This document shows, piece by piece, positions 1 to 8,989 of a stretch of DNA of 64,000 nt. Both the position numbers and the translations under genes were made by a program. Below the pieces are notes generated by a model. The model was not told where the DNA came from, did no database searches, and saw nothing but the letters and a program-made list of their open reading frames with translations. The stretch's first letter is position 1; each line of letters opens with the position of its first letter. Origin of the DNA: Sphingopyxis sp. DBS4 (lineage in GTDB: Bacteria; Pseudomonadota; Alphaproteobacteria; Sphingomonadales; Sphingomonadaceae); NCBI RefSeq assembly GCF_024628865.1, contig NZ_CP102384.1, positions 2,305,001-2,369,000 on the forward strand, read 5' to 3'.

Positions 1-52
1 CGAAACCGGCCGCAACGGCAAGACCTCGGCGATCAACCTCCAGTCGGCCTGA
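1..52 (+). CDS. Cold-shock protein, C-terminal end (partial)
   Basis: Only the last 16 codons are in the window, read from base 2. They encode ETGRNGKTSAINLQSA and a TGA stop. The ending resembles the C-terminus of alphaproteobacterial CspA-type single-domain cold-shock proteins (nucleic-acid-binding RNA chaperones). It ends 3 bases before the TTG start of infA, so the two could be co-transcribed. Identification rests on a short tail and on the neighbouring translation gene, so it is tentative. Confidence 0.55.
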   Translation, partial: ETGRNGKTSAINLQSA

Positions 53-55
53 TCC

Positions 56-319
56 TTGGCCAAAGAGGAATTGATGACCTTCGAAGGGCAGATCGACGAG
101 ATCCTGCCCGACGGACGCTTCGGCGTCGTGCTCGAAAACGGGCACCGCGTGATCGTCTATACCGCCGGCCGGATGCGGCGTTTCCGCATCCGGTCGGTCG
201 TCGGCGATGCCGTCCGCGTCGAAATGACGCCCTATGACCTGACCAAGGGCCGCCTCGTCTACCGCGAACGCGGGGGCGGGCCGGTCCCCCCCAGCCAGCG
301 CAAGCGGCGCGGGCTCTGA
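56..319 (+). CDS. infA: Translation initiation factor IF-1
   Basis: An 87-residue OB-fold protein with the IF-1 signatures MAKEE at the N-terminus, [10 protein letters not shown], the basic GRMRRFRIR segment and [16 protein letters not shown] near the end. IF-1 binds the 30S A-site with IF-2 and IF-3 during initiation. The start is TTG at 56 because only this start gives the conserved MAKE N-terminus; the ATG at 74 would remove it. The C-terminal tail, about 15 residues rich in Pro and Arg ([15 protein letters not shown]), runs past the usual ~72-residue factor. It follows the cold-shock gene by 3 bases. Confidence 0.95.
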   Translation: MAKEELMTFEGQIDEILPDGRFGVVLENGHRVIVYTAGRMRRFRIRSVVGDAVRVEMTPYDLTKGRLVYRERGGGPVPPSQRKRRGL

Positions 320-326
320 CCGAAGG

Positions 327-350
327 AGCCGGTGCGAAACCGTGCCGGCT
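327..350 (+). terminator. Stem-loop after infA
   Basis: AGCCGG (327-332) pairs with CCGGCT (345-350), and two G-T wobbles plus a C-G pair can extend the stem. No T-run follows, so it may be an RNA-stabilising hairpin or a weak terminator rather than a classical intrinsic one. Confidence 0.35.
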
Positions 351-385
351 TCCAACAACCAAAACACTGAAGTTTAAAGATAAAG

Positions 386-538
386 ATGATGACTATGTTC
401 AACAACAATTCGATTTTCCCCGCTCTGCCCGCGCTGTCGCTGGCCGGAAAGGCGCAGACGGCAATCCTGCCGCGCCGCCGCCGCCCGACGCTGTCGCGCC
501 GCGAGCTTCGGCGTATCATCGCCGATATGGTCGACTGA
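386..538 (+). CDS. Small basic hypothetical protein (50 aa)
   Basis: ATG at 386 to TGA at 536-538 encodes 50 residues beginning MMTMFNNNSIF, with an Arg-rich stretch (LPRRRRPTLSRRELRRII) in the second half. It lies between infA and the next small ORF in the same direction. The ribosome-binding site is weak (AAAGA). The C-terminal part resembles a short basic helix, but no family is recognised. It is called mainly because it fills an otherwise empty gap with a plausible start and stop, so it may be spurious. Confidence 0.4.
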   Translation: MMTMFNNNSIFPALPALSLAGKAQTAILPRRRRPTLSRRELRRIIADMVD

Positions 539-563
539 CCCAAAGCTGAAAGGAGGCGCCGCC

Positions 564-761
564 GTGTCGGCCACCATCGATTTCTATCTCGCCCAGGCCG
601 AAAAATGCTCGGCGGAGGCCGAAGCCTCGCCGCTGACCCAGGTCCGCGACCGCAATCTGCGCGCCGCGGCGGCGTGGCAGGCGATGGCCGACAAGCTGCT
701 CGATGCCGAACGGCTACGCGCCGAAAAAGACCGGCACGCGGCCGCCGCGGCCCGGGGCTGA
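564..761 (+). CDS. Small hypothetical protein (65 aa), helical
   Basis: GTG start at 564 with a strong Shine-Dalgarno AAAGGAGG about 7 bases upstream, which decides the start. The 65-residue product is Ala- and charge-rich and predicted almost entirely helical (FYLAQAEKCSAEAEAS, then RNLRAAAAWQAMADKLLDAE). Short Ala-rich helical proteins of this kind are common in sphingomonads, but no function is known to me. No signal peptide or membrane segment is visible. A gap of about 135 bases separates it from the nitronate monooxygenase gene. Confidence 0.6.
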   Translation: MSATIDFYLAQAEKCSAEAEASPLTQVRDRNLRAAAAWQAMADKLLDAERLRAEKDRHAAAAARG

Positions 762-897
762 GCCCTGCAGGGAACATCGGCCGCCGACTCCCGTCCCGGC
801 CTACCCGGCCCTGGCATTATCGCTATGCCATCCTCTCTTGCGCGACCTTCCGTTTACGTTAAGGTCAGTTTCAAACCGCAACCGGAGAGACTGATTC

Positions 898-1869
898 ATG
901 GCCCTTCCCCCGATCTTCGACCGTCTGCGCCTGCCCGTCATCGGCTCGCCTCTGTTCATCGTTTCGGGGCCCGAACTCGTCATCGCCCAGTGCAAGGCCG
1001 GGGTGGTCGGCAGTTTTCCCGCCCTCAACGCCCGCCCGCAGTCGCTGCTCGACGAATGGCTGCACCAGATCACCGAGGAGCTCGCGGCGTGGGACCGCGC
1101 CAACCCCGATCGCCTCTCGGCCCCCTTCGCGGTCAACCAGATCGTCCATAAATCGAACGACCGGCTCGAAGCCGACATCGCGACCTGCGAGAAGTGGAAG
1201 GTGCCGATCACCATCACATCGCTCGGGGCGCGAGAGGAACTCAACCAGGCGGTCCATGGCTGGGGCGGCATCACGCTGCACGACGTCATCGACGATCGTT
1301 TTGCCCGCAAGGCGGTCGAAAAGGGCGCCGATGGTCTGATCCCGGTCGCGGCGGGCGCCGGCGGTCATGCCGGCCGCCAGTCGCCTTTCGCGCTGATCCA
1401 GGAAATCCGCGAATGGTTCGACGGCCCCGTCGCGCTGTCGGGGGCGATCGGCCACGGCCGCTCGATCCTCGCCGCGCAGGCGTGCGGCGCCGACCTCGCC
1501 TATATCGGCAGCGCCTTCATCGCGACCGCCGAAGCCAATGCCGAGGACGGCTACAAGAACGGCATCGTCGAGGGGCGCGCCGCCGACATCGTCTATTCGA
1601 ACCTCTTCACCGGCGTTCACGGCAATTATCTCCGCCAGTCGATCGTCGCGGCGGGAATGGACCCCGACGCGCTGCCCGAAGGCGACCTCAAGACGATGAA
1701 TTTCGGTTCGGGCGGCAACACCAAGGCGAAGGCGTGGAAGGACATCTGGGGATCGGGCCAGGGCATCGGCGCGATCCGCGGCGTGCGCCCGGTCGCCGAC
1801 TTCGTCGCCGAACTCGAAGCGCAATATATCGCCGCGCGCCGCGAGCTGGAGGCGAAAGTCCGCCTCTAG
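898..1869 (+). CDS. Nitronate monooxygenase family protein (NMO/2-nitropropane dioxygenase-like)
   Basis: 323 residues with the FMN-binding TIM-barrel layout of the NPD/NMO family. The N-terminus has RLRLPVIGSPLFIVSG, the middle has GADGLIPVAAGAGGHAGRQ (the Gly-rich loop and the catalytic-type His region), followed by VALSGAIGHGRSILAAQACGA and AYIGSAFIAT, which form the phosphate-binding half. Members oxidise alkyl nitronates such as propionate-3-nitronate with FMN and O2, and are cytosolic. The start ATG at 898 follows GGAGAG. Its TAG stop overlaps the stop of the convergent AHH gene by 4 bases. The exact substrate cannot be read from sequence. Confidence 0.85.
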   Translation: MALPPIFDRLRLPVIGSPLFIVSGPELVIAQCKAGVVGSFPALNARPQSLLDEWLHQITEELAAWDRANPDRLSAPFAVNQIVHKSNDRLEADIATCEKWKVPITITSLGAREELNQAVHGWGGITLHDVIDDRFARKAVEKGADGLIPVAAGAGGHAGRQSPFALIQEIREWFDGPVALSGAIGHGRSILAAQACGADLAYIGSAFIATAEANAEDGYKNGIVEGRAADIVYSNLFTGVHGNYLRQSIVAAGMDPDALPEGDLKTMNFGSGGNTKAKAWKDIWGSGQGIGAIRGVRPVADFVAELEAQYIAARRELEAKVRL

Positions 1870-2345
1870 CCTTCGCCGAACAGCCGGCCGATCGCGTCGT
1901 CCAGATAGGGACGGTCGGCGAACAGCCGCATCGGGTCGCGGCGGTTGAGCCAGAAGGCGCCGCCGTGCCGGTCGGTCAGCGCGCGCCGCATCACGTCCTG
2001 CAACAGGCGCAACCGCATCGTCGCGGTCCGCCGGGCGGCGCCAAGATCAGCGGGCGCCTGCAGCGCGAAATGGGCGCGAATCCGCTCGACCCGCGCCGCC
2101 AGCACATCGTTGTAATCGCGGTGCGGTCCGCGATGGAGCGCGTGGCCCGACGACAGTGCCGCGCTCTCGCACGCCGGCAACATCAACCCGTTGCGGTCGA
2201 AGCGGTGCAGCGCAAAGCCATCGGCGCGCAGCTGATCGAACATCGCGGCCATTTGCGGCCACCGCAACAGACCGACCGGGATCAGATGGTGGCGCTGGAA
2301 ACCGGCGCGGGGCGGCGGAGCACCTTGCCACCAGCGCCCCGCCAT
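1866..2345 (-). CDS. AHH-type HNH/Endo VII nuclease-fold protein
   Basis: 159 residues starting at the ATG that overlaps the upstream gene's stop by one base (TGATG). Near residue 18 it carries QRHHLIPVGLL, the His-His motif of AHH-family predicted nucleases of the HNH/Endonuclease VII superfamily. Further on, HRGPHRDYNDVL and a helical C-terminal half fit the same fold. AHH domains are best known as C-terminal toxin modules of polymorphic toxins, but here the domain stands alone with no secretion leader. It is translationally coupled to the unknown protein upstream. DNase activity and biological role are inferred only. Confidence 0.7.
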   Translation of the reverse strand: MAGRWWQGAPPPRAGFQRHHLIPVGLLRWPQMAAMFDQLRADGFALHRFDRNGLMLPACESAALSSGHALHRGPHRDYNDVLAARVERIRAHFALQAPADLGAARRTATMRLRLLQDVMRRALTDRHGGAFWLNRRDPMRLFADRPYLDDAIGRLFGEG

Positions 2346-3166
2346 CAAAGGTCGCTGCCGAATTCCACGCGGACAGTGCCGCTCCCATCCGCTTCATCCG
2401 CCACCGGAGTCAGCGACACCCACTCGCCGGGGTCGAGCCCGCGGAGCCGCCGCGGCGCGGCGACCGGGCCGTTCAACAGGATGTCGAGCGCCAGCCGTGC
2501 CAGCCGCCGGACCATTTCGGCAACCGTCCAGCCCACGGGAATCCGCCCCTCGATCTCCTGCCCGCCGAACAGCGCCAGTCCCCGGGTTCGGACGATCGCC
2601 CCGCCGCCTGGTGCATCGCTGCGGCGAAAGGCGACGAGATGCAGCACCGGCGGCATCCCGCTCGCCAGCATCTCGGCGATCGCATCGCGAAATTGGGGCG
2701 CGTCGGTCCACAGCCGCGCCGGGGTCCAGAAAATATGGCTCGCGTCGAACAAGTCGATCAGCAGCACCATCGCCTTGAAGAATTCGCGCAAGCGCACCGC
2801 CATATCCCCGGCGGTATCGAGGCTTCCTTCCGCCTCGGGAATCACCGCCCACACACGCCCCACATCGCGCCATGTCTCGTCCAAGCGCGGTGCGAGCTGG
2901 CTGGTCGCCGGGTGCAACGGATCGGCAAGATCGAGCGTGTCGGCCGACGCACGCCCGATCAGCGCCGAGGTCGATCCGAACCGCACGCGAACCAGCGGCG
3001 CTTCGGCCCGCATATCCTTCGTCGTCACGGTTTCGGGACGAAGCCCCATGCGGCGGAGCGCACCCATGAATCCGGCTTCGCCGCCGTCGCCCATTCTCCC
3101 GACGATCAGCGCAAAGGGTTCCGGCACCACCGGCATGATCGGCCTGTTGCTGCTCTCCGTCCGCAT
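2345..3166 (-). CDS. Hypothetical protein upstream of AHH nuclease
   Basis: 273 residues from the ATG at 3166 (MRTESSNRPIMPVV); a TTG start at 3208 would add 14 residues. No signal peptide or clear membrane span. Segments include EPFALIVGRMGDGGEAGFM, a helical stretch around FFKAMVLLIDLFDASHIFW, and LALFGGQEIEGRIPVGWTV. The layout is reminiscent of DUF4261-like proteins, but I cannot confirm that. It lies downstream of kup on the same strand and overlaps the AHH gene by one base, so it may work with, or neutralise, that nuclease. Confidence 0.5.
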   Translation of the reverse strand: MRTESSNRPIMPVVPEPFALIVGRMGDGGEAGFMGALRRMGLRPETVTTKDMRAEAPLVRVRFGSTSALIGRASADTLDLADPLHPATSQLAPRLDETWRDVGRVWAVIPEAEGSLDTAGDMAVRLREFFKAMVLLIDLFDASHIFWTPARLWTDAPQFRDAIAEMLASGMPPVLHLVAFRRSDAPGGGAIVRTRGLALFGGQEIEGRIPVGWTVAEMVRRLARLALDILLNGPVAAPRRLRGLDPGEWVSLTPVADEADGSGTVRVEFGSDL

Positions 3167-3267
3167 GTCGCTGGTCGCCCTGCCCGAGGGATCGATCCTG
3201 CATCGCAAGACTTGTCCGAATGTTCAAACGCTTATTCTGACATTGCGGTAAGTTAACCCGGCGAACG

Positions 3268-5226
3268 TCAGATCGCGACCTGGCTCCCCAGTTCGACCAC
3301 GCGGTTCGTCGGCAGGCGGAAATATTCCATCGCGCTTTCCGAGTTGCGCAGCATCCAGGCGAACAATTTCTCGCGCCAGATCGGCATGCCGGGCTTGCTC
3401 GCGGCGATCAGCGTCTGGCGCGACAGGAAGAAGCTCGTCTCGAGCATCTTGAACTCGCCGCCGCAGCCGGTGACGCGCTTCAGCGCCTCGGGGACATCGA
3501 CCGGCTGCATGAAGCCGTAATTCAGCACCAGCCGGTGGAACCCCTGCCCCAGGTCGTCGAGCTGGCAGAGCCGCTCCTCCTGCACGAAGGGCACGTCGGC
3601 GATCTTGATCGTCAGCAAGATGATGCGTTCGTGCAGCACCTTGTTGTGCTTGAGGTTGTGAAGCAGCGCGTGGGGCACCCCGTCGGACGAGGAGGTCATG
3701 AACACCGCGGTCCCCGGCACCCGCGTCGCGCTGTTCGCCGCCGACTTGACGAAGATCGGGATCGGCATCGCGCCCTCGGCCATTTCCTGCTGCATCAGCT
3801 TGCGCCCGCGCGACCAGGTCGTCAGCATGGTGAAGATGGTGAGGCCGATCGCCAGCGGCACCCAGCCGCCGTCGGGCACCTTGATCAGATTGGCGCCGAG
3901 ATAGGCGATGTCGACGATGAAGAAGACGGCGAGGATCGGAATCGCCTTCCAGGCCGGCCAGCGCCACAGCACGAACAGCACGACGCTCATCAGGCAGGTG
4001 TCGATGAACATCGCCCCCGTCACCGCAATGCCATAGGCCGCGGCAAGATTGCTCGACGATCCGAAGAAGAGGACGAGCAGGATGACCATCACCATCAGCC
4101 CCCAGTTGACCACGGGGATATAGATCTGCCCCTGCGCCGAGGCGCTGGTGTGGTCGACGCGCAGCCGCGGCATGAAGCCGAGCTGGATCGCCTGCTGGGT
4201 GAGCGAAAAGGCGCCCGAGATCACCGCCTGGCTGGCGATGATCGTCGCCAGCATCGCCAGCAGCACCACCGGCACTTTCCACGCATCGGGCATCATCAGG
4301 AAGAAGGGATCCTGGATGAGCTGCGCGGTCGGCGCGACCTCGCCCGCGAGCACCATCGCGCCCTGCCCCATATAATTGAGCATCAGCGCGGGAAGCACGA
4401 AGCAGAGCCACGACAGGCCGATCGGCGCGCGCCCGAAATGCCCCATGTCGGCATAGAGCGCCTCCGCCCCCGTCACCGCGAGCACCACCGCGCCGAGGGC
4501 GACGAAGGCGGTGAAACCGTCGAGCCAGAAGAAGCGCAGCGCATTGATCGGGTTGAGCGTGTGCATCACGATCGACGGATGGTCCACGATATGCGTCACC
4601 CCCAGGATCGCGAGCATCAGGAAGTAACAGAGCATGATCGGCCCGAACAGCGCCCCGACCTTCGCGGTTCCGCGCGACTGGATCGCGAACAGCCCGATCA
4701 GGATCGCGAGCGCGATCGGCACGATATAGGGTTCGAACCCGCGGCTCACATATTGCAGACCCTCGGTCGCCGACAGCACCGACATCGCCGGGGTGATCAT
4801 CGAGTCGCCATAGAAGAGCGCGGTCGCGAACACGCCGAGCAGCACGATCGGCCAGGTCCAGCGCTTGCCCTCCGACGAGCGGCTGATCAGCGCCAGCAGC
4901 GCCAGGCTGCCCCCCTCGCCCTTGTTGTCCGCCTTCATGATCGTCAGCACATATTTGAAGGTCACAACGAGCATCATCGACCAGAAGACGAGGCTCAGCA
5001 CGCCATATATGTGCAGCCGGTCGGCCTCGATCGAATGATGACCGGCGAAAGTTTCGCGGAACGCATAGAGCGGACTCGTCCCGATGTCGCCGAACACCAC
5101 GCCGACCGCGCCGACGGCAAGCTTCAGCTTCCCATCGCTATGATGTCCGTGGCCGTAATGGGCCGTTTCGGCAGTTGTCGTCACGCGTCCCGCGCCGCTT
5201 TCCGCCCGTTGCGACTCAGCAGTCAT
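3268..5226 (-). CDS. kup: Low-affinity potassium transporter Kup
   Basis: 652 residues, the usual length for KUP/HAK/KT family K+:H+ symporters of the inner membrane. After a short His-rich cytosolic start comes [19 protein letters not shown], the family signature, then [15 protein letters not shown] and [16 protein letters not shown]. About 12 hydrophobic spans follow, with a cytosolic C-terminal domain ([28 protein letters not shown]). The initiator ATG at 5226 is preceded by no close gene. Kup takes up K+ and matters at low pH or osmotic stress. Confidence 0.96.
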   Translation of the reverse strand: MTAESQRAESGAGRVTTTAETAHYGHGHHSDGKLKLAVGAVGVVFGDIGTSPLYAFRETFAGHHSIEADRLHIYGVLSLVFWSMMLVVTFKYVLTIMKADNKGEGGSLALLALISRSSEGKRWTWPIVLLGVFATALFYGDSMITPAMSVLSATEGLQYVSRGFEPYIVPIALAILIGLFAIQSRGTAKVGALFGPIMLCYFLMLAILGVTHIVDHPSIVMHTLNPINALRFFWLDGFTAFVALGAVVLAVTGAEALYADMGHFGRAPIGLSWLCFVLPALMLNYMGQGAMVLAGEVAPTAQLIQDPFFLMMPDAWKVPVVLLAMLATIIASQAVISGAFSLTQQAIQLGFMPRLRVDHTSASAQGQIYIPVVNWGLMVMVILLVLFFGSSSNLAAAYGIAVTGAMFIDTCLMSVVLFVLWRWPAWKAIPILAVFFIVDIAYLGANLIKVPDGGWVPLAIGLTIFTMLTTWSRGRKLMQQEMAEGAMPIPIFVKSAANSATRVPGTAVFMTSSSDGVPHALLHNLKHNKVLHERIILLTIKIADVPFVQEERLCQLDDLGQGFHRLVLNYGFMQPVDVPEALKRVTGCGGEFKMLETSFFLSRQTLIAASKPGMPIWREKLFAWMLRNSESAMEYFRLPTNRVVELGSQVAI

Positions 5227-5282
5227 GGCGGCCCTTTAAACGAGCCCGCGGAAGGATAATAGGTTCCAAATCGGGACGCGCC

Positions 5283-5933
5283 TCAGGGCCCGGCCGGCGA
5301 CTCGGGCGGCAGACCGGCCCCCATCGCCTGCCGAAGCTGCGCCAGCCGCATCTCCAGATCGGGACGCCACGGCGCGTCGGCGGGGGAGCGCTGCAAAAGC
5401 TGGTTCCACACGGCCTCGGCACCCTTCAGGTCGCCGCTCTGCGCCATCGCGAGCCCCGCGAAAAAGGGCGGCGCGGGATGGCTCGGATCGCGCTTCGCCG
5501 CCTCGTCGAACGCCAGTGCCGCCGCGGGCGACATCACCCCGCCGCCATGCGCGACGAGCGCATTGCCGAGCCCTACCCATAGGTCGACATTGTCCGGATA
5601 GCGATCGAGCCCTTTTTCAAGCGTCTGGGCCGCGAGCTCGGTCTTGCCGGTGCGCATGAAGCCGTCGGACATGCCGATCCATTGCGCTGCCGGGCCGAAG
5701 CGGTTGGCCATCCCCTGCTGCCGGTCAGTGATCGCTTCGCCGAAACCCTCGGGCTCGGTCGCCTTGGCAACCGGATGGCCGGGCAGCGCGGGGCTGCCCT
5801 GCAAAGCATAGCCGGTCAGCCCCAGCATCACCGCCGCGCCGGCGAGCGGACGCGCCGCAACAGGCAGCCGACCGAGCCAGAAGATGCCTCCGACGGTCAG
5901 CGCCGCCGCGATCAGGATGAGCAGCCAGATCAT
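5283..5933 (-). CDS. ccmI: Cytochrome c maturation TPR protein (CcmI/CycH-like)
   Basis: 216 residues from the ATG at 5933, which overlaps the ccmH stop (ATGA). Two hydrophobic segments at the N-terminus (MIWLLILIAAALTVGG and a second near residue 40) are followed by tetratricopeptide-like repeats (QTLEKGLDRYPDNVDLWVGL, AALAFDEAAKRDPSHPAPPF). CcmI presents apocytochrome c to the CcmF/CcmH haem lyase on the periplasmic side. It is the last gene of the ccmCDEFGHI run. A longer in-frame start upstream would lie inside ccmH and is not favoured. Confidence 0.85.
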   Translation of the reverse strand: MIWLLILIAAALTVGGIFWLGRLPVAARPLAGAAVMLGLTGYALQGSPALPGHPVAKATEPEGFGEAITDRQQGMANRFGPAAQWIGMSDGFMRTGKTELAAQTLEKGLDRYPDNVDLWVGLGNALVAHGGGVMSPAAALAFDEAAKRDPSHPAPPFFAGLAMAQSGDLKGAEAVWNQLLQRSPADAPWRPDLEMRLAQLRQAMGAGLPPESPAGP

Positions 5934-6388
5934 GCCTCGCTCTCCCCTTCGCTGCCGATGTCGCCGCGCCGGAAACGCCCGAAGGCGAGCCAGCCGCCGA
6001 GCGCAAGGAACAGCAGCGGCCCAAGCCACAGCAGCGCCGTCGCCGCATCGAAGGGCGGGTCATAGCTCACCCAATTGCCATAGCGCGCGACGAGCCACTT
6101 GCGGATCGCATCGGGGCTCTCGCCCGCCGCGATCTTGGTGCGCACCTCGTGCCGCATGTCGCCTGCGAGCGGCGCGTCGCTGTCGGCGATCGACTGTCCC
6201 TGACAGACGAGGCAACGCAGCGTCTCCATCAGTTCCTTGGCCTTCGCTTCCTGCGCGGGATCGCGAAGCTGCTGATAGGCATAGGGTGCGGGCGGCAGGC
6301 GGTCCTGTGCGGTGGATGACGGCATCGACCCGAGAGACAGAACCGCGAGCAAAAAAGCCCACGCGCCCCTGCGGAGGCAGGGGCCCAT
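5930..6388 (-). CDS. ccmH: Cytochrome c-type biogenesis protein CcmH
   Basis: 152 residues with an N-terminal signal peptide (AWAFLLAVLSLGSMPSSTAQ), the redox motif LRCLVCQG near residue 60, RHEVRTKIAAGESPDAIRKW and a C-terminal membrane anchor (LLWLGPLLFLALGGWLAF). CcmH keeps apocytochrome CXXCH cysteines reduced together with CcmG and is part of the haem lyase complex. The ATG at 6388 is chosen because it alone gives a complete signal peptide; the next Met (6325) would remove it. This start and the first codons lie in the left arm of a REP-like hairpin, which is unusual. Confidence 0.9.
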   Translation of the reverse strand: MGPCLRRGAWAFLLAVLSLGSMPSSTAQDRLPPAPYAYQQLRDPAQEAKAKELMETLRCLVCQGQSIADSDAPLAGDMRHEVRTKIAAGESPDAIRKWLVARYGNWVSYDPPFDAATALLWLGPLLFLALGGWLAFGRFRRGDIGSEGESEA

Positions 6389-6465
6389 CTCCCGCCGCCG
6401 CGCTCCGGCGCAGCCGGCCGTTTGATGGCGCGCCTTTCGGAGATGGGCTCCTGCCTGCGCAGGGG
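6366..6465. repeat. REP-like inverted repeat between ccmG and ccmH
   Basis: A left arm with GCGGAGGCAGGGGCCCATCT (6371-6390) pairs with a right arm GGAGATGGGCTCCTGCCTGC (6439-6458), giving a long imperfect hairpin. The left arm includes the start codon and first codons of ccmH. Similar C-rich hairpins with the word AGATGGG occur at 13.8 and 57.3 kb. Confidence 0.8.
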
Positions 6466-6489
6466 CACGGCGATGTTGAACCAGCTCTC

Positions 6490-7020
6490 TCACTTCATCG
6501 CTTCCAGCTTGGCGACGATCTCCGGCACCTGATCGGCGAGGATCACGCCCTGAATTTGCTCGCGGATAATCCCCTTGCCGTCGATCAGGAAGGTTTCGGG
6601 CACCCCCGACGATCCGAGCGCAATCTGGACGCTGCTCTGCTGGTCGGACCCTATTCGCTCGAACGGATTGCCGTTTTCCCGCAGGAACTGCGCGACATCC
6701 TCGGGGCGGTCGCGGATCGCGATGCCGTCGATCGGCACCCCCGCAGCTTTCAGCGCTTCCAGCTGCGGCGCCTCCGCGCGGCACGGGATGCACCAGCTTG
6801 CAAACACATTGACCAGCCGCGGTTTGCCGTCGGCGAGCTGGCTGCTCTTCAACCCCTCGACGCCGGCGGTCGCGGGCGGCAGGTCGAACAGCGGCATCGG
6901 CTTGTCGATCCATTGCGACTGGATCAGCGTGTCGTTCGGCACCGTCAGACGATAGATGAACGCACCGAACAGCAACCCCATGATCGCCAGCGGCACGAAC
7001 AGAACCCAGCGGCTCCTCAT
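6490..7020 (-). CDS. ccmG: Thiol:disulfide interchange protein CcmG/DsbE
   Basis: 176 residues from the ATG at 7020, which overlaps the ccmF stop by 4 bases (ATGA). One N-terminal membrane anchor (WVLFVPLAIMGLLFGAF) is followed by a thioredoxin fold with the active site ASWCIPCRAEAP and the cis-Pro segment GVPETFLIDGKG. It is a periplasmic membrane-bound reductant for CcmH and apocytochrome c. About 100 bases, filled by a hairpin repeat, separate it from ccmH downstream. A start further upstream (7161) is in frame but would lie within ccmF. Confidence 0.94.
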   Translation of the reverse strand: MRSRWVLFVPLAIMGLLFGAFIYRLTVPNDTLIQSQWIDKPMPLFDLPPATAGVEGLKSSQLADGKPRLVNVFASWCIPCRAEAPQLEALKAAGVPIDGIAIRDRPEDVAQFLRENGNPFERIGSDQQSSVQIALGSSGVPETFLIDGKGIIREQIQGVILADQVPEIVAKLEAMK

Positions 7021-8984
7021 GCGAAACGCTCCTGCGCCTTGCGGGCGCGCCGCGCACGCCAGATTTCGAGCAGTTGCGCGCGACCGAGCAGCGACAGCGC
7101 CGCGCCGATCGCGATCAGCGCCCCGCCGAGCCAGATCCACCACACCAGTGGCTTCCACCACAGGCGAAGCTGATAGCGGTCGGCGGTCCCGTCGGCTCCG
7201 GTCACCGGCTGCCCGAGCACCGCGTAAAGTTGCCCACCCGGCCGCGTCAGCAGCGCCGCTTCATTGGTCTCGGTCGGCGGCCCGCCCATCAGCCCGGGGA
7301 AGGTCCGCGCCGCCGGATGCAGCGTGAAAGAGGCGCCCGACGGCGTCGTCGCGATCAGCGTACCCTCGATCGCGGTGTAATTCGGCCCCACGATCGGCTT
7401 GACGCCCGCGAATTTTACCGAGAAGTCGGCGACCGTCACCGTCTCGCCCGGCGCTGCCGCGACGAGCCGTTCCTTGATAAAGGCGCTTTCGGCGCCCATG
7501 CCGGCGAGCGCCACCGCGACCCCGAAATGCGCGATCACCATGCCCCAGGTCGGCAGCGGCGTGCGGCGGAGGTTGCGGCCCCAGAGGGGCGCGAGGCTTG
7601 CGACCCCGACCAGCCCCGCGACCGTCATGCCGAGCAAGGGCAGCACCCCGACCTTGCCCCCGAACAGGACCAGCCCGAACAGCACGATCATCGCCGCCAG
7701 CACCGCGACGGGCAAGCGCGACCAGAGCTTCTTCCCATCGTCCTTGCGCCAACTCAGCAGCGGTCCCGTGACCATGACAAGACAGAGGATCAGCGCGAGC
7801 GGCCCCGCGACCTTGTTGTAATAGGGCGGACCCACCGAAATCTTCTCGCCCATCGCCTCGGCAACGATCGGATAAAGGGTGCCGAGCAGGACAAGCGCAA
7901 GGATCGTCGTCAGCAACAGATTGTTGATGACCAGCGATCCCTCGCGGCTCAGCAGCGCGAATTTCTTGCCCTCGGCGACCGCCCCCGCCCGGAACGCGAA
8001 GAGGGTCAGCGCGCCGCCGATATAGATGAACATCAATGCGAGCAGGAAGGTGCCGCGTTCGGGATCGACCGCGAAGCTGTGAACGCTGGTGAGCAAGCCC
8101 GATCGGACAATGAACGTCCCGACCATCGACATCGAGAAGGCGATCACCGCGAGCATCACCGTCCATGCGCGCAAGGCGTTGCGCGTTGCGGTGACGCTGA
8201 CCGAGTGGAGCAGCGCGGCGCCCGCGAGCCACGGAATCAACGAGACATTCTCGACCGGGTCCCAGAACCACCAGCCGCCCCAGCCGAGTTCATAATAGGC
8301 CCAATAGCTCCCCGCGGTGATCCCCAGCGTCAGGAAAATCCAGCTCCCGAGCACCCACGGCCGCATCGCGCGCGCAAAGGCGGGCCCGATCTCGCGCGTG
8401 ATCAGCGCCCCGACCGCGAAGCTGAAGGCGACCGAAATCCCGACATAGCCGATGTAAAGCGTCGGCGGATGGAAAGCGAGGCCAGGGTCCTGGAGCAGCG
8501 GGTTGAGCCCCTGCCCGTCGGGCGGCGCGACCGGAAGCCGCTTGAACGGGTTCGACGAGAAGAGGAGGAATGCGAAGAAGCCAAGGCTGAGCGCCGCCTG
8601 CGCCGCAAGCGTCGCGATCAGCGTGTCGTTGCGCAGCCTTTTCTCGAAGATCGCGACGAGCGCGCCCGATAGGCCGAGGATCGTCAACCACAGCAGCATA
8701 GATCCTTCGTGATTGCCCCACGCTCCCGCCACCTTGAACAGCATCGGCTTCAGGCTGTGGCTGTTGCGTACGACGAGCTCGACCGACATGTCGGACCGCA
8801 CGAATAGGGTGATGAGCAGCAGGAAGGCGACCGCGGTCAGCACCCCCTGTGCGACGCTCGCCGGGCGCACCAGCGCCGCTAGATCGTCCTTGCCGGTGCG
8901 GACATAGGCTATGCCCGCGACAAGCGACAGGCACGCCAGCGCCGCCGCGATCCACAGGAGCGCAAGACCGAGTTCGGCGATCAT
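7017..8984 (-). CDS. ccmF: Haem lyase CcmF
   Basis: 655 residues with about 15 hydrophobic spans, the size expected for CcmF. The WWD domain is visible as GWGGWWFWDPVENVSLIPW near residue 230, with conserved His in AFHPPTLYIGYVG and LLHSVSVTATRNALRAW. CcmF receives haem from holo-CcmE and attaches it to apocytochrome c in the periplasm. It lies between ccmE and ccmG. A hairpin repeat fills the gap to ccmE, and the gene overlaps ccmG by ATGA. The start ATG at 8984 gives the usual MIAELGLALLWIA N-terminus. Confidence 0.96.
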   Translation of the reverse strand: MIAELGLALLWIAAALACLSLVAGIAYVRTGKDDLAALVRPASVAQGVLTAVAFLLLITLFVRSDMSVELVVRNSHSLKPMLFKVAGAWGNHEGSMLLWLTILGLSGALVAIFEKRLRNDTLIATLAAQAALSLGFFAFLLFSSNPFKRLPVAPPDGQGLNPLLQDPGLAFHPPTLYIGYVGISVAFSFAVGALITREIGPAFARAMRPWVLGSWIFLTLGITAGSYWAYYELGWGGWWFWDPVENVSLIPWLAGAALLHSVSVTATRNALRAWTVMLAVIAFSMSMVGTFIVRSGLLTSVHSFAVDPERGTFLLALMFIYIGGALTLFAFRAGAVAEGKKFALLSREGSLVINNLLLTTILALVLLGTLYPIVAEAMGEKISVGPPYYNKVAGPLALILCLVMVTGPLLSWRKDDGKKLWSRLPVAVLAAMIVLFGLVLFGGKVGVLPLLGMTVAGLVGVASLAPLWGRNLRRTPLPTWGMVIAHFGVAVALAGMGAESAFIKERLVAAAPGETVTVADFSVKFAGVKPIVGPNYTAIEGTLIATTPSGASFTLHPAARTFPGLMGGPPTETNEAALLTRPGGQLYAVLGQPVTGADGTADRYQLRLWWKPLVWWIWLGGALIAIGAALSLLGRAQLLEIWRARRARKAQERFA

Positions 8985-8989
8985 GGATT

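Noticed and set aside
1194..3251. A long open frame opposite or overlapping known genes (also near 3535-5259 and 58164-61586)
   Set aside because: These frames run against nitronate monooxygenase, kup and alaS and are very rich in Arg, Pro and Ala. They are by-products of GC-rich codon use.
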